A stretch of 40,145 nucleotides of DNA from Clostridia bacterium (GTDB taxonomy: Bacteria; Bacillota; Clostridia; Oscillospirales; CAG-272), in contig JAFTHJ010000253.1 in the NCBI GenBank assembly GCA_017457465.1, forward strand, positions 1 through 40,145, given 5' to 3'. Shown here in pieces: positions 26,501 through 34,257 of the stretch (position 1 is its first letter; the number at the start of each line of letters is the position of its first letter). A program made the translations under genes and the position numbers. A model generated the notes under the pieces. That model did no database searches. It had not been told where the DNA came from and saw nothing but the letters and a program-made list of their open reading frames with translations.

Positions 26501-27678
26501 AAAGTAACGTTGCCTGCCTTTACGCGCTCAAGTAGCTCCTCAGTGGTAGCAATACCATTATTCTTTTTAAGGCTCTCTGTGAGCTTATTATAGGTATCCT
26601 GCGCCGATTGGAAAGCCTCTATATTCGTATCGTTCTTGCCCTCTGCATCAGCAAGCGCTCTGCCTGCTTCAATAACGCCAGCGTATGTACCACTCTCGGC
26701 GGCTTTTTTGCCCGAGAAATAGTTTACGGTGGTATTCACGCCTGCGTTAATGCCGATAGACGATCCCGACATTACCATACCCGAAAGACCGCCAACCATA
26801 GCGGCATAGAAGATCTCCTGTGCGGAGGCATTTTCTGCATCCGGGTTGTAGGTCATTCTCTGATATACAGGGGAAAGGAACTCCGCAAGACCTTCCTCAA
26901 AGGCTTCCGTTACAAAGTCCTCACCTATCTGCTTAAAGATAGCTTTTGCGCCCGTCTTTGCCACCGTTTCTGCGGTTTCTTTTGCGGCGGTTTTTCCAAG
27001 AGAGCTGATAATTCTACCCGTACCTTTTCCGATACCGGCAGTAGCAAATTCAATGCCCGCTTCGGTGATGCCCGAGAGAGCGCCGTATCCAAACTCTTTG
27101 CCCGTAAGCTGCCCTGTTTCTCTGTATGCTTCCTTTGTTGCATTACCAGCCGCGCCAAAGCCCGCGATACCTGCGGAAATACTGCTGATAATGAGCTTTG
27201 CGCCCACTCCCGACAGAGATCCGCCTGAGAAATAGATAATAGCCGCACCTGCCGCAGCGCCAGCAAGTGCAGGAAGGCTCGTACCGATACCCCCCGCTAC
27301 ATCACCCGCCACCTGCCAGCTTGAAGAAGGGTTAAACCACTCGTCTGCGTGATTATAATTCACCCAATCGCTTGCAAACTGCTGCTCAGCCCAATCGTCA
27401 GCACCAAAGAGCTTAGCTATACCGCCTGCGGTATAATCCCATATACCCTCTATGCCCGAAAGGAAGCCAAGACCTATTTTTTCGCCAAGATAGCCAAGAC
27501 CGCCGAAGAAGCCTCCGCTATTCTGTTCTGCCAGCTCTTGCGCCCTTTTTGCTTCTGCCTCTTTTGCCGCTTGCGCTCTTGCGTAAACGTTTGAGGCATT
27601 CATTTTTCCGAGTGTACCCAGCCCCGTAGGAGAGCTGAGCACACTATTTTTTTGTCCTAATGTGGTTATATTTGCCAT
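17539..27678 (-). CDS. Giant polyvalent protein (metallopeptidase, three ADP-ribosyltransferase-like modules)
   Basis: A 3379-residue protein, a quarter of the window. Regions in order: 55-90 and 125-200 Gly/Ala-rich and hydrophobic (membrane-active-looking); VILGHEMFHKLF with HExxH at 773-777, a zinc metallopeptidase signature; a basic domain from about 954 to 1132; three ADP-ribosyltransferase-like modules with YHG at 1170-1172, YHG near 1489 and YQG near 1828, each followed by GFWF or GFYF; a long helical region from about 2000; a hydrophobic helix near 2978-2998; and a C-terminal helical end to 3379 (LPD38-like). This is the architecture of polyvalent proteins proposed to enter the host with phage DNA. 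Sited after portal and a second candidate ejected protein, it is probably packaged and injected. The motif D-x-R-[FY]-A-L separates the modules. Confidence 0.85.
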   Translation of the reverse strand: MANITTLGQKNSVLSSPTGLGTLGKMNASNVYARAQAAKEAEAKRAQELAEQNSGGFFGGLGYLGEKIGLGFLSGIEGIWDYTAGGIAKLFGADDWAEQQFASDWVNYNHADEWFNPSSSWQVAGDVAGGIGTSLPALAGAAAGAAIIYFSGGSLSGVGAKLIISSISAGIAGFGAAGNATKEAYRETGQLTGKEFGYGALSGITEAGIEFATAGIGKGTGRIISSLGKTAAKETAETVAKTGAKAIFKQIGEDFVTEAFEEGLAEFLSPVYQRMTYNPDAENASAQEIFYAAMVGGLSGMVMSGSSIGINAGVNTTVNYFSGKKAAESGTYAGVIEAGRALADAEGKNDTNIEAFQSAQDTYNKLTESLKKNNGIATTEELLERVKAGNVTFKAKDLMYLGKLKRTSVIAHLHPYIERSARGLVFNAENAAQRYAAFGMTDANGKPIRVTAEQILSGIDASLVEKAKAGTLTDAEAKTFAKSLRKALSENSTLATLAVAEATGGIMMDTRRMAEAMLNGENLANTADLNRLIEKGKPEEMQALGQALGIEDWSKVTIDELRTRVAEFNANGGISEFAEQSKRMRRALEQGAESAKPLPHLLRKNMQDGVYRYTSEDGSVNMAIFKEGDTYRLYDYDGGNISRALSVQDVNQVLKRFWTSGQTTTAKSMQFTEETNLARETTEIDAYAAENIPDYNSLSEPNKAAIRMTVRQARAHGLADAETLVFAKVAAKSGLNVIFDAERAFGDGAISGNTIYVNPNNSEARTYEVILGHEMFHKLFADGDKRALQLFREARDLLERSNPEKAQEVRKRYKKFYKKLGTDSSVAQAISEEEVAAAGAEEVFRSADAWAYILSKEPSFADKVLSFFRKSAREYSSVQGLSAQARKFVRQYKALFESLAERNQGNNALSIALEGAGAKKMPVTNTETDYMHVTGDNDEEAPIVTNTDVDTDTRFALSKGKAERLKNDLVKLGTLGIRLDAGGKSIRILTDKFTQNKNIFSNKGRNMREVNARIKAIPHFAEILRSCTYEGSNTEIHGLENEAKKGVVAMHRFKGSYDGFDIEVVVRDKGSKQFLYEIKFIEKEKSPQQSMTDESASPAPLGDAENKLIITHSEKKSNTPGENSSKKPQKKRFALTDEAYLAAVESGDMDTVQAMVDEAAKKAGYTVKGYHGSHNSFTVFDEGKSGLYGGIESKIGFWFGATRKGAENWVSETWGTDENNPQVYESWLKIENPKVFTTTEMDSEAIKKVDEEIADAEEKYKSLYEELNELGLLARWSVSEYIRTNGKTAPKNSQNVDEKTFLEAQKIADELVSCKVMIESLRAKRGDLIFTDSYEQFKTEIYKLAGKTAEDANVGGLGMRLENGADVVKKYKESLVSQGYDGIIIKDTRFDADTIGEGKKSVQIVAFHSEQIKSADPITYDDAGKIIPLSKRFSPYSRDIRFALPETDSEGNPLSPEQREFFAESQIRAVEKDGYAEISPEGSLLPVYHGTNSGEFYEFDKKLIGAANDAGWYGRGFYFAFSEYEAGTYGRRVLKCYLNIKNPFNFSEEMGQYDGVADGDIYFDFASFVINMARKFPEIAKTLTVDVVEGFDGEGNAESSQSKNFIELADEIESIYNSERLTVESIYEGDTEYFGYKVSDNVEALDIPSEIKKIIKDEYITSASWASYLLKDGTITQEQYDSILDAMEEYGEHNFESYYPRGRFKTREQAEKYRLSAAITYLSDKRYSYIEQHLPEYFMQRAGKQFNEELRRRGYDGVIQSTTGDEIVAFEANQIKLASNKTPSASPDIRYALPESDSTGAELTSDQRKYFDASKQLDSEGRLQVMYQGAPEEFFTFDKKKSKASNLYGRGFYFTNSADQARHYGTVRGYYLNITNPLSATKKTISRMQMRKFLNAVAENEDYSIENYGTYDVAEVLRSVYEGKSDFAMLYDVSLTAIGDLVEAVELFNKVNGTEYDGFILDTESVIFRSEQAKLTSNTAPSSNPDTRYALTGDEDLDAIFGDIDMNADADGASFDIEAVLERGIPRKPGASTLTIGEMKKTIANNTHYQVFSKGKALEVIGRMFGTSDLTAKTRAELADALWQGFNDCTDLESRQTFAHDMAEFIVATMVTEAKVENPDVMEAQERLSYLSTYIGKISFHPEYLSEIRHIADKAGLKKILGRWGYKGKKGTSRVPMDVFAVDIAREMPGMSELEDMHPVEAFMELDAMYERAREDVKDKWISAYWEATDADMLAIVSGIEADIMRAFETEGEQSKFSRLVEGRIEYYSTRAEFWKAEHDRIKGRDRILGLLMSQAQKMKDLRLGTFANATQFDSELFKNSIEKLAKIQFRGNLNVSGTRKIMGELLQWYRKDNPLLEFVDDKNPGLYVQSVADMLESLSEGKKGFSKEELLTMYDVMSYFVKFVENYGKVFRNGKMIEALPEAKRYIGIAQANEGLKVGLFAKLSGSWYAEMFSDPATLVRRMDYYERGFYTEMFEDLREAATDAEIAEMRIMREYDEFLRSNKKYIEKASEELIEYRGQKIPKIQLIDLYMTMKRKHAWAGIAINGFPFKNLEGKVVRVPGFLPDEHISETDLEAAITAQQAEIAKHFTDADRQYMAILEKGYNEDARKLKADRDMQRLGFTNASTDYYYPIRRAYTAQNIDTSDAQAEYDRVTNSSFNKDIVKGAKQEIAIESADARFRRHIHAVCQYAYLSPAIETFNRLYNMDTSGNRNHPISVRTASENVWAKGNKYFMKLISDIQGIPAGSSEGMAALGLIRGNYAKFQLGANPKVWFTQLSSIFASSSILDADSITRGVFLSSEGIDQYCPLAELRRYENTAAMAQGVLDKQGKARSKAGRAIQKVGKFSDVLMQPIGMMDRFVVCRVFGACQVQVEKNGGAKVGTEANKIEAGKLLRKVIQETQQNSIATERSAAMRSSNEILRTVTMFTSDSMKVIGRVIDAFGEISVLHSKIKAATDPDVKAELRARLKVAKRNARKATTALVLTAVFMAGIAQLFRWLYDKEQKEDETVAQTMLVDAIGNLFGGLPIFKDIYATFAEGYDIDNYAYSAVNDLISGVKSIVDLVGLICENKATQQDYASRIKKVSYAVGQITGLPVRNVYNVLYGLTKRFNPEAAYKIDNVFYEKNYKNDFYKAIENEDVEMASFILSLLYNERMGVDMSEAVHNELYSLSAKGYKVLPKSAPKSITVEGAEYELNEAQQAAVRGSYSASQASLEKLFTKEKYKKLSEEMKAEAVNYVYELHYNMALEDALGIDRGNAVLISSVIGAENLAMLHVATKGLTSDTDKLGNAISGSKRKKVVAAINQLDVSSEQKLLLICAKGYALKDGDLRGLSAERAKKLLLRYILRMGKLNKQQKAELAALCGFEVRNGRIMLKTPS

Positions 27679-27693
27679 AATAACCTCCGTTTG

Positions 27694-30402
27694 TTATTTG
27701 GCATATTTTTCGTACATAGCCTTCAAGTATGCCTGGTATGTTCCGTATTTCTGCTTGTCGCTGTTGTTTCCTCGCGCAAATTCAGTTTTCGTTCTAATGC
27801 CCGGGTTGTATTTCGCAACATCTTCATAAGTTAATGTGCCCGAATCAGCCTTTTGCGCAATCTCACTGTCGGACGGATAGGTTACCGCCGTTTTTCCCTT
27901 TATTTTCGATGAGGGGGCGCTTTCAAGGAACGCCGCTACTGCTTTGTCTATTGTGCCCTGATCGTTATCGGATTTGAGTTTCACCCATCCGTTTTTCTTT
28001 CCGTACAGATAAAGATTGCCGTTATAGCAGACAATCTTTCCGGGCTTATCATCACTGCTGATGGATGTATCCGCGCCAACGCCAAAGAACCAGCCGCTGC
28101 CTTCTCCGTCAATAGAAGGTGTTTTGCTTGCGCTACCCGTAGCAAGTTTATTAAGAGCATTTATAGTAGCCGAATCCGTAACGGTTGCTCCGCAAAGCAA
28201 ATCAAACTCCGTATCTTTATTTCTCGAAGTAGAACCGAGGGTAATATCAACATCGTCATTTTCTCTGCCTGTTCCAAGACCTTCGATAAACCAGCCTCCC
28301 GAAACAGTATTGCTTGATGCCGCACCGATAGATCTCATCTTCTCCACGTACTGCGAAGCAGTGAGCTTGCCCGATTTGTACTGATACGTTACGCCCTGGG
28401 AGCTATTATTGAGTAATGCGGTGATCTCATCGTAAGTTGCCTTGTCGATGTTTCCATCACGATAAAGAGCATCTGCATCCGCAAAAGCGCCTGCGATATT
28501 ATCAACGTTACCCGAGTTAAGCATATCAACAACGCCGTTATAAACGTTCCTGTTCTGCTCAGCCTTAGCCTTTGCGGCATCGTCTGCGGTAAGAACATCG
28601 TTTTTAGCCATATCGTCATAATCTTCCTGCGTGTAGTAGGAAGGATCGTACTGCGAATTAGCAACAACATCCTTGTAATTAACGCTGGAATCGGTTGCCT
28701 TTGCTTCCTCCTTCTTCTGCTCGTAGGCTGCCGCGCTATCAATAAGCGCCTGCTTTTGCTCAGGAGAAAGACCATAGGTATCCGCAAGGCTTGCAAGCTG
28801 ATCCGCGTTATACTCGCCCGTATTAGCGCCACCGAGCAAAACGCCAAACATTTCATCCGCGTAAGCCTTTTCCGCCTTAGCCTCAGCTTCTGCTTCATCA
28901 GCCTTTTTCTGCTGATATACGGCAATATCCTTTTCGTTCTCGGCAAGCCCCGTTTTATACGAAATCTCAGCCTCGTTCCTCTCGCTCGCCGCGTTATAAT
29001 TTGCATCCGCAATTCTTTCATCGGCTTCCTTGTTGGCATCGGCAACACTTGCGTTATAGCTACTGTCAGCAGCGTAGATATTGCCCGCATAGGTCTGATC
29101 CGCCTCGTACTTGGCATCTCTATTTGCGCTATTCGCAGCATAGTCTGCCGCCGCTTTATCCTGATTTGCCTTAGTGAGATTTTCGTTATAGGTCGTATTG
29201 ATAGCATACACCGTATCAGCGTACTTGCTTTCGGCATTAGCTACATTCTCGGCATAGGTTGCATCGGCTTCAAGCTTTTTCTCATCCTCGGCATAACGCG
29301 CAGCTCTCTTAGCCGCTTCCGCATCAGCATTTACCGCCTGGACCTCTCCTCGTTGCGCTGCATAAGCCTGCGCATTAAGGTAATCACTATAACCGCCTCC
29401 TGTAAGCCCCATAGAAGCAAGAGCCTCGGCATTTGCACCATAGGTTGATTTGTTTTGCTCGTAAGCGCTACTTGCATCTACAATGCCTCGCTGCCTTGCA
29501 ATATCAGCCTGTTCGTACTCGCGTACTCTTGCGGCTTCCGCTGCGGCATATACCGCCGCTTTTGTTTCTTCCGAGAGGGAAAGCAGGATCTGCTTTGTTT
29601 CCTCCGCATACTGCATACCCGATTCTTTTGCAGCATTGATGCTTGCAAGAAGCCGATCGTACTGCTCCTGGTTAAATCCAAGAGCTGCCATAAGCGCCTG
29701 ATCTGCGTATGTATATGCGTTATTCTTGATGGTTTCCGCTGCGGCGTAGTCGGATTCTTTTTGCGTTCCTGCCGCCGCAATAGCATCGTTTCTGATGCCG
29801 TTTATCTCGTCAACGAGTTGCTTGTTTTGCGCATCAATTCCCGCAATAGCATCCGTGTAAATATCCTTCAGCTCGTCAGGTACGCCCTGGAGGTATTCAA
29901 GGTAACTATCGGTTGGAGCATTTGCCGTTGCATCTCCGCCAGCAGTTGTATTGGAAGGCGGGCTTGCTTCGGGCGCGGGTGTCGCAGGGGTGGGCGTAGA
30001 AGTGGTTTCCGTAGCAGGTGTATTTGCTTCCGTATTTGCGTTATAGGAAAGATCCACCTTTTGCGGTGCAGGTGCGCTTACAGGCGTTATATTCGCTCCG
30101 TATGAGTTGCCGAAAGTGGAGTTGTTCACGTTAGGGTTGCCAATAACTACGCCCTCATCTGTTACCCCTCCGTAGCTTCCGCCTCCAGCCGCAGCGCCTA
30201 CCTGGACTACATTAGCGGCATAGGAAAGGGTGTTAGGTCCTACAAAATTACTGCCCGTAGGAGAAACGGAAGGAATCGTTACCTGCGAGCCGCCTACAAG
30301 ATTTCCACCCTGGAATGAATACGAGGGAGGCGTTACGGGGGAAGGTCCACCGCCGCCATCATAGAGGCTCACTTGCGCGAGATTGTTTTTATACGTTAGC
30401 AC
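27694..30402 (-). CDS. Ala/Tyr-rich helical virion protein, probable ejection protein
   Basis: A 902-residue protein. The N-terminal 165 residues are Gly, Pro, Ser and Thr-rich and look disordered. About 170-540 is one long charged helical region with a loose repeat of A-x-Y-A (for example ADATYAENVANAESKYADTVY, then NANYNAAS-like units). The remainder mixes helical stretches with small globular segments (VSGGWFIEGLGTG, GSGWFFGVGADT). No catalytic motif is seen. Next to the portal and before the giant protein, it resembles the internal-core or ejection proteins of short-tailed phages. It starts with GTG at 30402, with GGGAGG 8 bases upstream inside the portal gene; the 14-base overlap suggests coupled translation. 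Confidence 0.7.
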   Translation of the reverse strand: MLTYKNNLAQVSLYDGGGGPSPVTPPSYSFQGGNLVGGSQVTIPSVSPTGSNFVGPNTLSYAANVVQVGAAAGGGSYGGVTDEGVVIGNPNVNNSTFGNSYGANITPVSAPAPQKVDLSYNANTEANTPATETTSTPTPATPAPEASPPSNTTAGGDATANAPTDSYLEYLQGVPDELKDIYTDAIAGIDAQNKQLVDEINGIRNDAIAAAGTQKESDYAAAETIKNNAYTYADQALMAALGFNQEQYDRLLASINAAKESGMQYAEETKQILLSLSEETKAAVYAAAEAARVREYEQADIARQRGIVDASSAYEQNKSTYGANAEALASMGLTGGGYSDYLNAQAYAAQRGEVQAVNADAEAAKRAARYAEDEKKLEADATYAENVANAESKYADTVYAINTTYNENLTKANQDKAAADYAANSANRDAKYEADQTYAGNIYAADSSYNASVADANKEADERIADANYNAASERNEAEISYKTGLAENEKDIAVYQQKKADEAEAEAKAEKAYADEMFGVLLGGANTGEYNADQLASLADTYGLSPEQKQALIDSAAAYEQKKEEAKATDSSVNYKDVVANSQYDPSYYTQEDYDDMAKNDVLTADDAAKAKAEQNRNVYNGVVDMLNSGNVDNIAGAFADADALYRDGNIDKATYDEITALLNNSSQGVTYQYKSGKLTASQYVEKMRSIGAASSNTVSGGWFIEGLGTGRENDDVDITLGSTSRNKDTEFDLLCGATVTDSATINALNKLATGSASKTPSIDGEGSGWFFGVGADTSISSDDKPGKIVCYNGNLYLYGKKNGWVKLKSDNDQGTIDKAVAAFLESAPSSKIKGKTAVTYPSDSEIAQKADSGTLTYEDVAKYNPGIRTKTEFARGNNSDKQKYGTYQAYLKAMYEKYAK

Positions 30403-32362
30403 TGTTCGTACCTCCCTTTAATGCTTTGATTTGCTGGAGAAGCTTATTCTCGTAACCGGCTCTGTTCTTCACATCCTCGGTAAGCCTTGCAATCTTATCC
30501 TGGTAGCCTGCAATCTCGTTCTGACGGGCAATTTCCGCCTTGATGCGCTCAACGTTATCGTTAGCCCAGGGATAGTGCGCCTTCTCCATATTCTGCCAAA
30601 AGATGAGCTGGGTTTGAGGCAGCGCGGGATCTCCGTATGCTCCGCTTTGGAAGTTCTGCCTATTCTCCTGCCATAAAAGCTCTCTTGATTTCTCAATATC
30701 TATGGTCGCATCGGTGCGGAACAGATACTGATCGTTGTAGTAATACTCGCCAGCCTCATCCCTCTCGATGAAGTCATAGCGGTTAAAGAGATAATTTTGC
30801 AGGTTGCCCTGCGCATCTCTGTATGTAGCGGGGCGCGGCTCGTCTGCGTATGCAAGGTAGTATTGGAAGATGATCTGATCTATCTCGGCATACGCGGCAT
30901 TTTTCATCTGCCGCTTGGAATCCAAACGACCTGCCGCCTGCTGAATTTGGAGCTGCTTAGCTCTACCACTCTGTGCGGAGCTATCATACTGCCCCTGGTA
31001 ACTGTCAGTGATGCCGAGGATGCGCTTTGCGTGGTCGTAAATACGATCTGCTTCCGCAATATCCTTTGAAATATCCACCGACAGATCAAGTCTGCCGTAC
31101 TGCGCGTAGGTGTTAGGGTTAGCCTTAAATACCTTTTGGAAGATGGAATTATCCATATCTCCCGCAAAGTCCTCGGGTACGATAGGATAAACACCGCTTC
31201 CGAGGGTTTTCTGAAGGATGCGGCTCTCAATCTTGTTTACCGCCTGCTGCTGAGGTCTTATAAACTCGCAATCGCTCTGACCGAGCAGCGAATCCTCCTC
31301 AGAGGTATTCTTACGAATAACAACCGGGAGAATGTTAGGCGTATAGAACGGCAGGCGCGTTTTCTCCATCTTAGGCACTTGCACGTCAACCATAAGGGGC
31401 GCGAAGCCACCGCCTGCATCTTCAAGAGCCATACTGCCATCAACCTCAAGCACCTGCTGCTTCTGCGTTTCAAAAACAATTTGACCGTCCTTAATAACCT
31501 CGCTCATAGCGGGAATGATATTGCCATCGGATTGCACAATATCCCTCTCCAGCTCCTCATAATCCTCGTTCTGAAGCTCGTAGAAGCTATCCTTTGCGTT
31601 CTCGCAGGTACAAAGTTCCTCGCGCTTGCCGCAGTGCTTACAGATGCGGCGCTTGCGTGCGTAGTAGTCCTCAATATCAAGCAGCTCGGTTTCGCCACTC
31701 CATACGTACTCGCAAACCTTATCCTCTGCATTTTTGTAGTAGCACACGTAGAGGGTTGCGGTCTTATCATCTGCGTTTTCCTCGCTCTCGGCATCGTCTG
31801 CAACCTCAAGAGATACGCCGTACTTGCGCACTATATCCTCTTTGGTCGTTTCAAAGGTTATGAAGCAATACTCCATATCCTTGACCTCGTAAATATTAGG
31901 CTGCCCTACAAAGCGCGTAGGCGAGAGGCAGGAGATCTTTACATCTCCTACGGTGTTGTGCGTTCTGATGGAATTATCCCACTCAATGAGCCATACAGAG
32001 CCGCCATAAATGTAGGAAAGGCGCTCATCCATATCGTTCATCTTCTCAAATGCCAGCTCATCTCTCTTGTTGCGCAAGAGGGTTTCTACGCTCTTTGCGT
32101 TGCGCTCGTTGCGCTCGCTCTGCATCTTAGGAGAAGTGCAAGGGTTAGGGATATACGTTGTTACCTGGCTTTCAATAAGCTCGTAGGTGATATTCCATAC
32201 GTGAGAGGCTTCTACATTAGAGCCGTCAATCTTGGTGCTTCCTTTGTACTGCTCAGCGTGCTGCGCAAGCTTAGCAAACAACGCCTCAAGCGAGGATCGG
32301 GCTTCTTGGTAGAGGTCCTGGAAAAAGGAGAGCTTTGTGCCTCCGTTTAATTCGATTCTCAT
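30389..32362 (-). CDS. Portal protein
   Basis: A 657-residue protein that should form the dodecameric DNA entry ring at one head vertex. It follows the large terminase, has the right length for a podovirus-type portal, and contains typical stretches (TYELIESQVTTYIPNP near the start, the wing region with PTRFVGQPNIYEVKDMEYC, the RAKQLQIQQAAGRLDSKRQMKN helix, and a C-terminal helical barrel-like end). An inserted zinc-ribbon-like segment, CKHCGKREELCTC, lies near residues 241-253 and is not a standard portal feature. The start overlaps the large terminase stop by 4 bases, and the ribosome binding site GGAGG lies 8 bases upstream. Confidence 0.85.
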   Translation of the reverse strand: MRIELNGGTKLSFFQDLYQEARSSLEALFAKLAQHAEQYKGSTKIDGSNVEASHVWNITYELIESQVTTYIPNPCTSPKMQSERNERNAKSVETLLRNKRDELAFEKMNDMDERLSYIYGGSVWLIEWDNSIRTHNTVGDVKISCLSPTRFVGQPNIYEVKDMEYCFITFETTKEDIVRKYGVSLEVADDAESEENADDKTATLYVCYYKNAEDKVCEYVWSGETELLDIEDYYARKRRICKHCGKREELCTCENAKDSFYELQNEDYEELERDIVQSDGNIIPAMSEVIKDGQIVFETQKQQVLEVDGSMALEDAGGGFAPLMVDVQVPKMEKTRLPFYTPNILPVVIRKNTSEEDSLLGQSDCEFIRPQQQAVNKIESRILQKTLGSGVYPIVPEDFAGDMDNSIFQKVFKANPNTYAQYGRLDLSVDISKDIAEADRIYDHAKRILGITDSYQGQYDSSAQSGRAKQLQIQQAAGRLDSKRQMKNAAYAEIDQIIFQYYLAYADEPRPATYRDAQGNLQNYLFNRYDFIERDEAGEYYYNDQYLFRTDATIDIEKSRELLWQENRQNFQSGAYGDPALPQTQLIFWQNMEKAHYPWANDNVERIKAEIARQNEIAGYQDKIARLTEDVKNRAGYENKLLQQIKALKGGTNSANV

Positions 32363-33729
32363 ATATCGGGTAAACCTCCGTATTTTTGTATAAGTCTATT
32401 TCGCTCCTCGTCTGTTCTCGCGTTACGCCAATCCTCAAGCCAATCCTGGCGGTATTTCACGCGCTTGGAGGAAGCGGATCGTGCCGGGGATACCCAATAG
32501 ATCGCAAAGTAACGCAGCGCATCGGGAGAGTGTGTAATCTCGTGAGGCTCGTTGAGCGTGTCTGTCGGGTGTTTTGGATCTCGCAACAGTTCGGGGAGAT
32601 GTTCAATTAAAGTAGGGCAAGTTGTGAAGATATGTAGGCGGCACTTGCCGTGCTTATCCTTTGTCAAAAGCTCCTTGATGGCAAGCCAGCCTGCCTCTCG
32701 GTCATTATTTGATTTCGTAAGGGATAGCCCCGCCTCATAAAAGAGCGCCGCCTTGCTCTTGCCCGTTTCCTGCGACCTATTCCATAGGTCAGGGGGCGCA
32801 AGCACTGCGTAAATATTTTCGTCTTTGAGCGTGAAGTTGTTTATAGCCTCTGCCGCCTTGCGTATAGGTAAATCGGGCTTGCAAAATTCCTTATACACAT
32901 AGCAGTTATTATTGTTATCTACGGCTATCCAATAGGCTGCAAGCATATCCAAGCCATAGTCAATAGAGATATAGCGCCGCCATTCCTTTGGAATTTGAAA
33001 CGGTGCGCAGGTATGTAGCTCGCGGTCAAACTCGTTGAAGTATTGCCCCTCAGCAACATCCCAAGAGCCGTAGCGCCAGCGCCGCCTCATATCCTCGGGA
33101 AGTGAATCAAGCTGCTTTACATAGTCGGGGTTTTTCTCCATCAGGATTTGGTTATCATCTACCAGGGATTGAATAAACCTAAATTCGCTGGGATCTTCGC
33201 CCTCTTTGTATTTGCGGCTTACAAACAACCTTTTTACCCACAGGAAGCCTATTCCGTCAGGGTTACAGGTCAGATACATTCGTTTAGGGAAGTTATTAGC
33301 ACCACGCAAGCAAGCTTTTAAGACGTTAAATACAAGCTCAGAGAACTGCGTTGCTTCTTCCAAGAAGATAACATCATACTCCTGACCTTGATACTGCAAG
33401 GCATCGGTATCATTATCAAAGAAGGAGCACTTAATTCTTGAGCCATTAGGGAATACAAAGGATTTATCAACCTCTTTGTACGGCACATACCTCTGCGGCA
33501 GATCCGCTTTGAGAGGGAGTATATGGTTGTCGCGCAGGTCAAGGTAGGTTTTACGGATGATAAGGATTTTTATGCCGCCCCACTTCATAGCAAGGCGCTT
33601 TGCCTTCTCTCTTACAGACCAGCTTTTGCCGCCGCCTCTCGCACCGCCAAAAGCCACATATTTCTCCGTAGCAAGCATAAACTCTTTCTGCTTAGGCTGC
33701 GGCTTTCCGAGCGAGATTTTAACGATCAT
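32359..33729 (-). CDS. terL: Terminase large subunit
   Basis: A 456-residue DNA-packaging ATPase and nuclease. Walker A is GGARGGGKS at residues 28-36, Walker B is DVIFLEEATQF near 119-129, and TCNPDG (coupling motif) follows. The C-terminal nuclease begins near 250 with ISIDYGLDML (first acidic residue) and contains further acidic residues including the DAL near the end. All are in the right order and spacing. It pairs with the small terminase upstream, whose stop codon overlaps the ATG by one base (TAATG). The protein should dock on the portal and drive DNA into the head. Confidence 0.95.
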   Translation of the reverse strand: MIVKISLGKPQPKQKEFMLATEKYVAFGGARGGGKSWSVREKAKRLAMKWGGIKILIIRKTYLDLRDNHILPLKADLPQRYVPYKEVDKSFVFPNGSRIKCSFFDNDTDALQYQGQEYDVIFLEEATQFSELVFNVLKACLRGANNFPKRMYLTCNPDGIGFLWVKRLFVSRKYKEGEDPSEFRFIQSLVDDNQILMEKNPDYVKQLDSLPEDMRRRWRYGSWDVAEGQYFNEFDRELHTCAPFQIPKEWRRYISIDYGLDMLAAYWIAVDNNNNCYVYKEFCKPDLPIRKAAEAINNFTLKDENIYAVLAPPDLWNRSQETGKSKAALFYEAGLSLTKSNNDREAGWLAIKELLTKDKHGKCRLHIFTTCPTLIEHLPELLRDPKHPTDTLNEPHEITHSPDALRYFAIYWVSPARSASSKRVKYRQDWLEDWRNARTDEERNRLIQKYGGLPDI

Positions 33730-34226
33730 TAGTTGCTTTCCTCGTCTATCTCATCAGAGCCGTAGTCAACACTGAAGGTGATGGTAGTATCGTTGGTTGT
33801 CTTGTCGCTCATACCGTGATCGTTGGAGAGCACAAACTTCGTGAAGTTGCTATCGTAGTGCTTCATTATGCCGCCTGCCTTGCCGATGCCGAGCTGCATA
33901 TTTTTTGCTATCGCGTATGCGGCTGAAAAACGGGGGTGCTTCTCGCACCAATTCAGAAGCGTTTTGTGCGTTACGCCAATGCTTGCCGCAAACAATTCAA
34001 AGGTGGGAAATTTAGGCGGCATCATAATAGGCTCTTCACTTTTGAGAGTTCCATCTTTGTAATAACTTCGCTTATAAACGTACTCAGGGGGGCGCTCCTG
34101 AAAGTAGGCTACAAGCATATCTGCATACTTCTCGCAGTATTTCTCAGCGATCTTGTTTCCAAGCTTAAACCTGGTGCTTTCGCCGGTAGTGTTTCCTTTT
34201 GGAAACTGTCCGTTGTTTTCGCTCAT
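33729..34226 (-). CDS. terS: Terminase small subunit
   Basis: A 165-residue protein with a helix-turn-helix in FELFAASIGVTHKTLLNWCEKHP (near residues 78-100), followed by a helical oligomerisation region and an acidic tail. It recognises the packaging site and recruits the large subunit. The ATG at 34226 is chosen because AAGGAG stands 9 bases before it; earlier in-frame starts run into the hairpin leader. Position directly upstream of the large terminase supports the call. The first part, GQFPKGNTTGESTRF, is like that of other small terminases of Firmicute phages. Confidence 0.85.
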   Translation of the reverse strand: MSENNGQFPKGNTTGESTRFKLGNKIAEKYCEKYADMLVAYFQERPPEYVYKRSYYKDGTLKSEEPIMMPPKFPTFELFAASIGVTHKTLLNWCEKHPRFSAAYAIAKNMQLGIGKAGGIMKHYDSNFTKFVLSNDHGMSDKTTNDTTITFSVDYGSDEIDEESN

Positions 34227-34257
34227 TTGCTTTGATCTCCTTTCCTTGCAAAACAAA

